Source: REDI01 sp038123735
Lineage (GTDB): Bacteria > Myxococcota_A > UBA796 > GCA-2862545
NCBI GenBank assembly: GCA_038123735.1
Contig: JAYPAP010000003.1
Span: 1 to 64,000, forward strand
Length of the DNA: 64,000 nt
Direction of reading: 5' to 3'
A model generated the notes under the pieces. The model saw only the letters and a list, made by a program, of their open reading frames with translations. It was not told the origin of the DNA and made no database searches. This document shows, piece after piece, positions 62,427 to 64,000 of the stretch. Every line of letters starts with the position of its first letter. Positions within the stretch are counted from its first letter, which is position 1. A program made the position numbers and the translations under genes.

Positions 62427-64000
62427 TCAGTCCTTGCGCGCACTCCGCTCCACCATGGCTTTCGCAAAGCTGCTGAACAGCGGGTGCGGCTCAAGCGGAC
62501 GACTCTTGAATTCCGGATGGAATTGGCAGGCCACAAAGTGCGGATGATCGGCCAACTCAACCATCTCAGCGAGATGCCCATCGGGCGACAAGCCGCTGAT
62601 TCTCAGCCCGGCTCCATTCAACTGGTCATGGTAGGCCGGATTGACCTCGTACCGGTGACGATGACGCTCGTCGATCGAGTTACTTCCGTAAATACGGCGT
62701 GCTACGGAGCCTTCAGCCAAGTTGCATGGATAGGTCCCAAGTCGCATGGTGCCACCGACCTGAGTGACCTGATGCTGCTCGTCCATCAGCTCGATCACCG
62801 TGTGCTTCGCGTCTGGGTCGAACTCTCGGCTATTCGCGCCGGCTAAGCCGAGGACGTTGCGGGAATACTCCACCACAGCCAGCTGCATACCCAGACAAAT
62901 ACCGAAGAAAGGAAGTCCATTTTCTCTCGCATAGCCGATGGCCAGGATCTTGCCTTCTGTACCACGAGCCCCAAAGCCACCAGGCACCAGGATGCCATCG
63001 ATGCCCTGCATCGCTTGCTCCAACGATGCCTGATCCAATTTCTCAGAGTCGATGAACGCAAACTCCACGGAGGCATCCGCGGCAAGCCCCCCGTGAACCA
63101 GCGCCTCATTGAGGCTCTTATACGTGTCGGAAAAGTCGATATATTTGCCCACGATGCCACATCGAACCGTATGCCCCGGATTACGCAATCGCTCCACCAG
63201 GTCAGACCACTGGTCTAGATTGGCAGATGTCGCCCAAATACCCAGCTTCTCAAGGACTCGGTCATCTGCACCCTCCGAGTGAAGATGTTGCGGCAGTGCG
63301 TAAATGTGCTCCACGTCTTCAACACTGATCACATCACGCTCGTCCACATTGCAGAATCGTGCGATCTTTTGGCGAATCGACTTCGGCAGTGTACGGTCGC
63401 AGCGACAGAACAAGATGTCAGGCTGGATTCCAACCTGAAGGAGCTCCTTGACGCTGTGCTGAGTTGGCTTGGTCTTCAGTTCGCCCGCCGTCCGGATGAA
63501 CGGCACCAGTGTGAGGTGGACAAAGAGGGTGTTCTCCCGCCCGACATCCTGGCGCACTTGGCGAATTGCTTCGAGAAATGGGAGCGATTCGATATCGCCG
63601 ACGGTGCCCCCAACCTCCACGATGATGAGGTCAGCCAGCTCGGATGCCTCCATGATCCTGCGCTTAATTTCATCGGTGATGTGCGGAACGACCTGAACCG
63701 TACGACCCAGGTACTCGCCCTTTCGCTCTCGCTCGATCACCGTCTTGTACACACGACCAGTGGTGAAGTTATTGCGCTGGCTCATTCGCGCAGTGGTGAA
63801 ACGCTCGTAATGGCCAAGGTCAAGGTCGGTTTCCGCCCCATCATCCGTGACGAAGACTTCGCCATGCTGAAACGGAGACATCGTTCCTGGGTCCACATTG
63901 ATGTAGGGGTCCATTTTGAGATGGGTGATGCGAAGACCACGAGCCTCGAGAATCGCACCCAGCGCTGCAGCCGACAGTCCCTTTCCAAGGGCCGAGAGGA
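62427..64000 (-). CDS. pyrG: CTP synthase, 5' part outside the window
   Basis: The frame is open to the right edge; the visible part is about 524 residues of a usual ~540-550. Near the edge it reads SALGKGLSAAALG and LKMDPYINVDPGTMSPFQHGEVFV (synthetase domain). The glutaminase domain has FFGICLGMQLAVVEY with the catalytic Cys, and the His-x-Glu in CQFHPEFKSRPLEPHPLF. It makes CTP from UTP, ATP and glutamine. It lies upstream of rpoN on the same strand. Confidence 0.96.
   Translation of the reverse strand, partial: LSALGKGLSAAALGAILEARGLRITHLKMDPYINVDPGTMSPFQHGEVFVTDDGAETDLDLGHYERFTTARMSQRNNFTTGRVYKTVIERERKGEYLGRTVQVVPHITDEIKRRIMEASELADLIIVEVGGTVGDIESLPFLEAIRQVRQDVGRENTLFVHLTLVPFIRTAGELKTKPTQHSVKELLQVGIQPDILFCRCDRTLPKSIRQKIARFCNVDERDVISVEDVEHIYALPQHLHSEGADDRVLEKLGIWATSANLDQWSDLVERLRNPGHTVRCGIVGKYIDFSDTYKSLNEALVHGGLAADASVEFAFIDSEKLDQASLEQAMQGIDGILVPGGFGARGTEGKILAIGYARENGLPFFGICLGMQLAVVEYSRNVLGLAGANSREFDPDAKHTVIELMDEQHQVTQVGGTMRLGTYPCNLAEGSVARRIYGSNSIDERHRHRYEVNPAYHDQLNGAGLRISGLSPDGHLAEMVELADHPHFVACQFHPEFKSRPLEPHPLFSSFAKAMVERSARKD

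Overview
The window looks like a scaffold from a draft or metagenome-assembled genome (eight runs of N, most of fixed length 10) of a Gram-negative, respiring bacterium. Type-B succinate dehydrogenase (sdhC-sdhA-sdhB), sigma-54 with an enhancer-binding protein, several lipoproteins with Asp-Thr repeat linkers or a MopE-like 'DDDGDGDIDCDDADC' motif, and a polyketide synthase together suggest a myxococcal or deltaproteobacterial lineage. This placement is inference, not proof. Genes are densely packed, and strong Shine-Dalgarno sequences often lie only 4 nt from the start codon.

Left part (1-21 kb): the end of a polyketide synthase fused to an alpha-oxoamine synthase; a lipoprotein and a membrane-anchored propeller protein; then a 1.1-kb stretch with no convincing protein gene. 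On the minus strand this stretch has a near-consensus sigma-54 promoter (6925-6941), many local hairpins with four GNRA tetraloops, and an excellent intrinsic terminator with a cUUCGg loop (5781-5821). I read it as a large structured non-coding RNA. It lies beside an NtrC-type activator whose receiver domain has lost its phosphorylation residues, and rpoN itself is at 60.8-62.2 kb. Next come a histidine phosphatase, Hsp33, a glycosyltransferase, Mpl, a class III aminotransferase/LuxE-like/LuxC-like operon (activated acid to aldehyde to amine, inferred), a sigma-70-family factor and a small set of unknown genes that includes a degenerate isoprenyl-synthase-like protein.

Middle part (21-46 kb): a DASS transporter, a membrane 4Fe-4S protein coupled to a flavin oxidoreductase, a retropepsin-like pair, 5-formyl-THF cyclo-ligase, and an iron-acquisition locus. 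That locus holds a single ORF joining a fatty-acid-hydroxylase-type membrane domain to a FecA-like TonB receptor, then imelysin-like and DUF4856-like lipoproteins and a FecCD/ATPase ABC transporter. Two Fur-box-like sequences (30455-30473 and 36192-36210) support iron control. It is followed by an FG-GAP lipoprotein, pntAB and ATP-type pckA.

Right part (46-64 kb): mostly housekeeping genes. These are map, an MFS transporter, ndk, a DUF5063-PDZ/sulfotransferase/HAD operon, a TCA block (sdhCAB, sucCD), metK with a structured leader, rpoN-hpf, and the 3' part of pyrG, which runs off the right edge. No CRISPR array, tRNA, rRNA or complete insertion sequence was seen.
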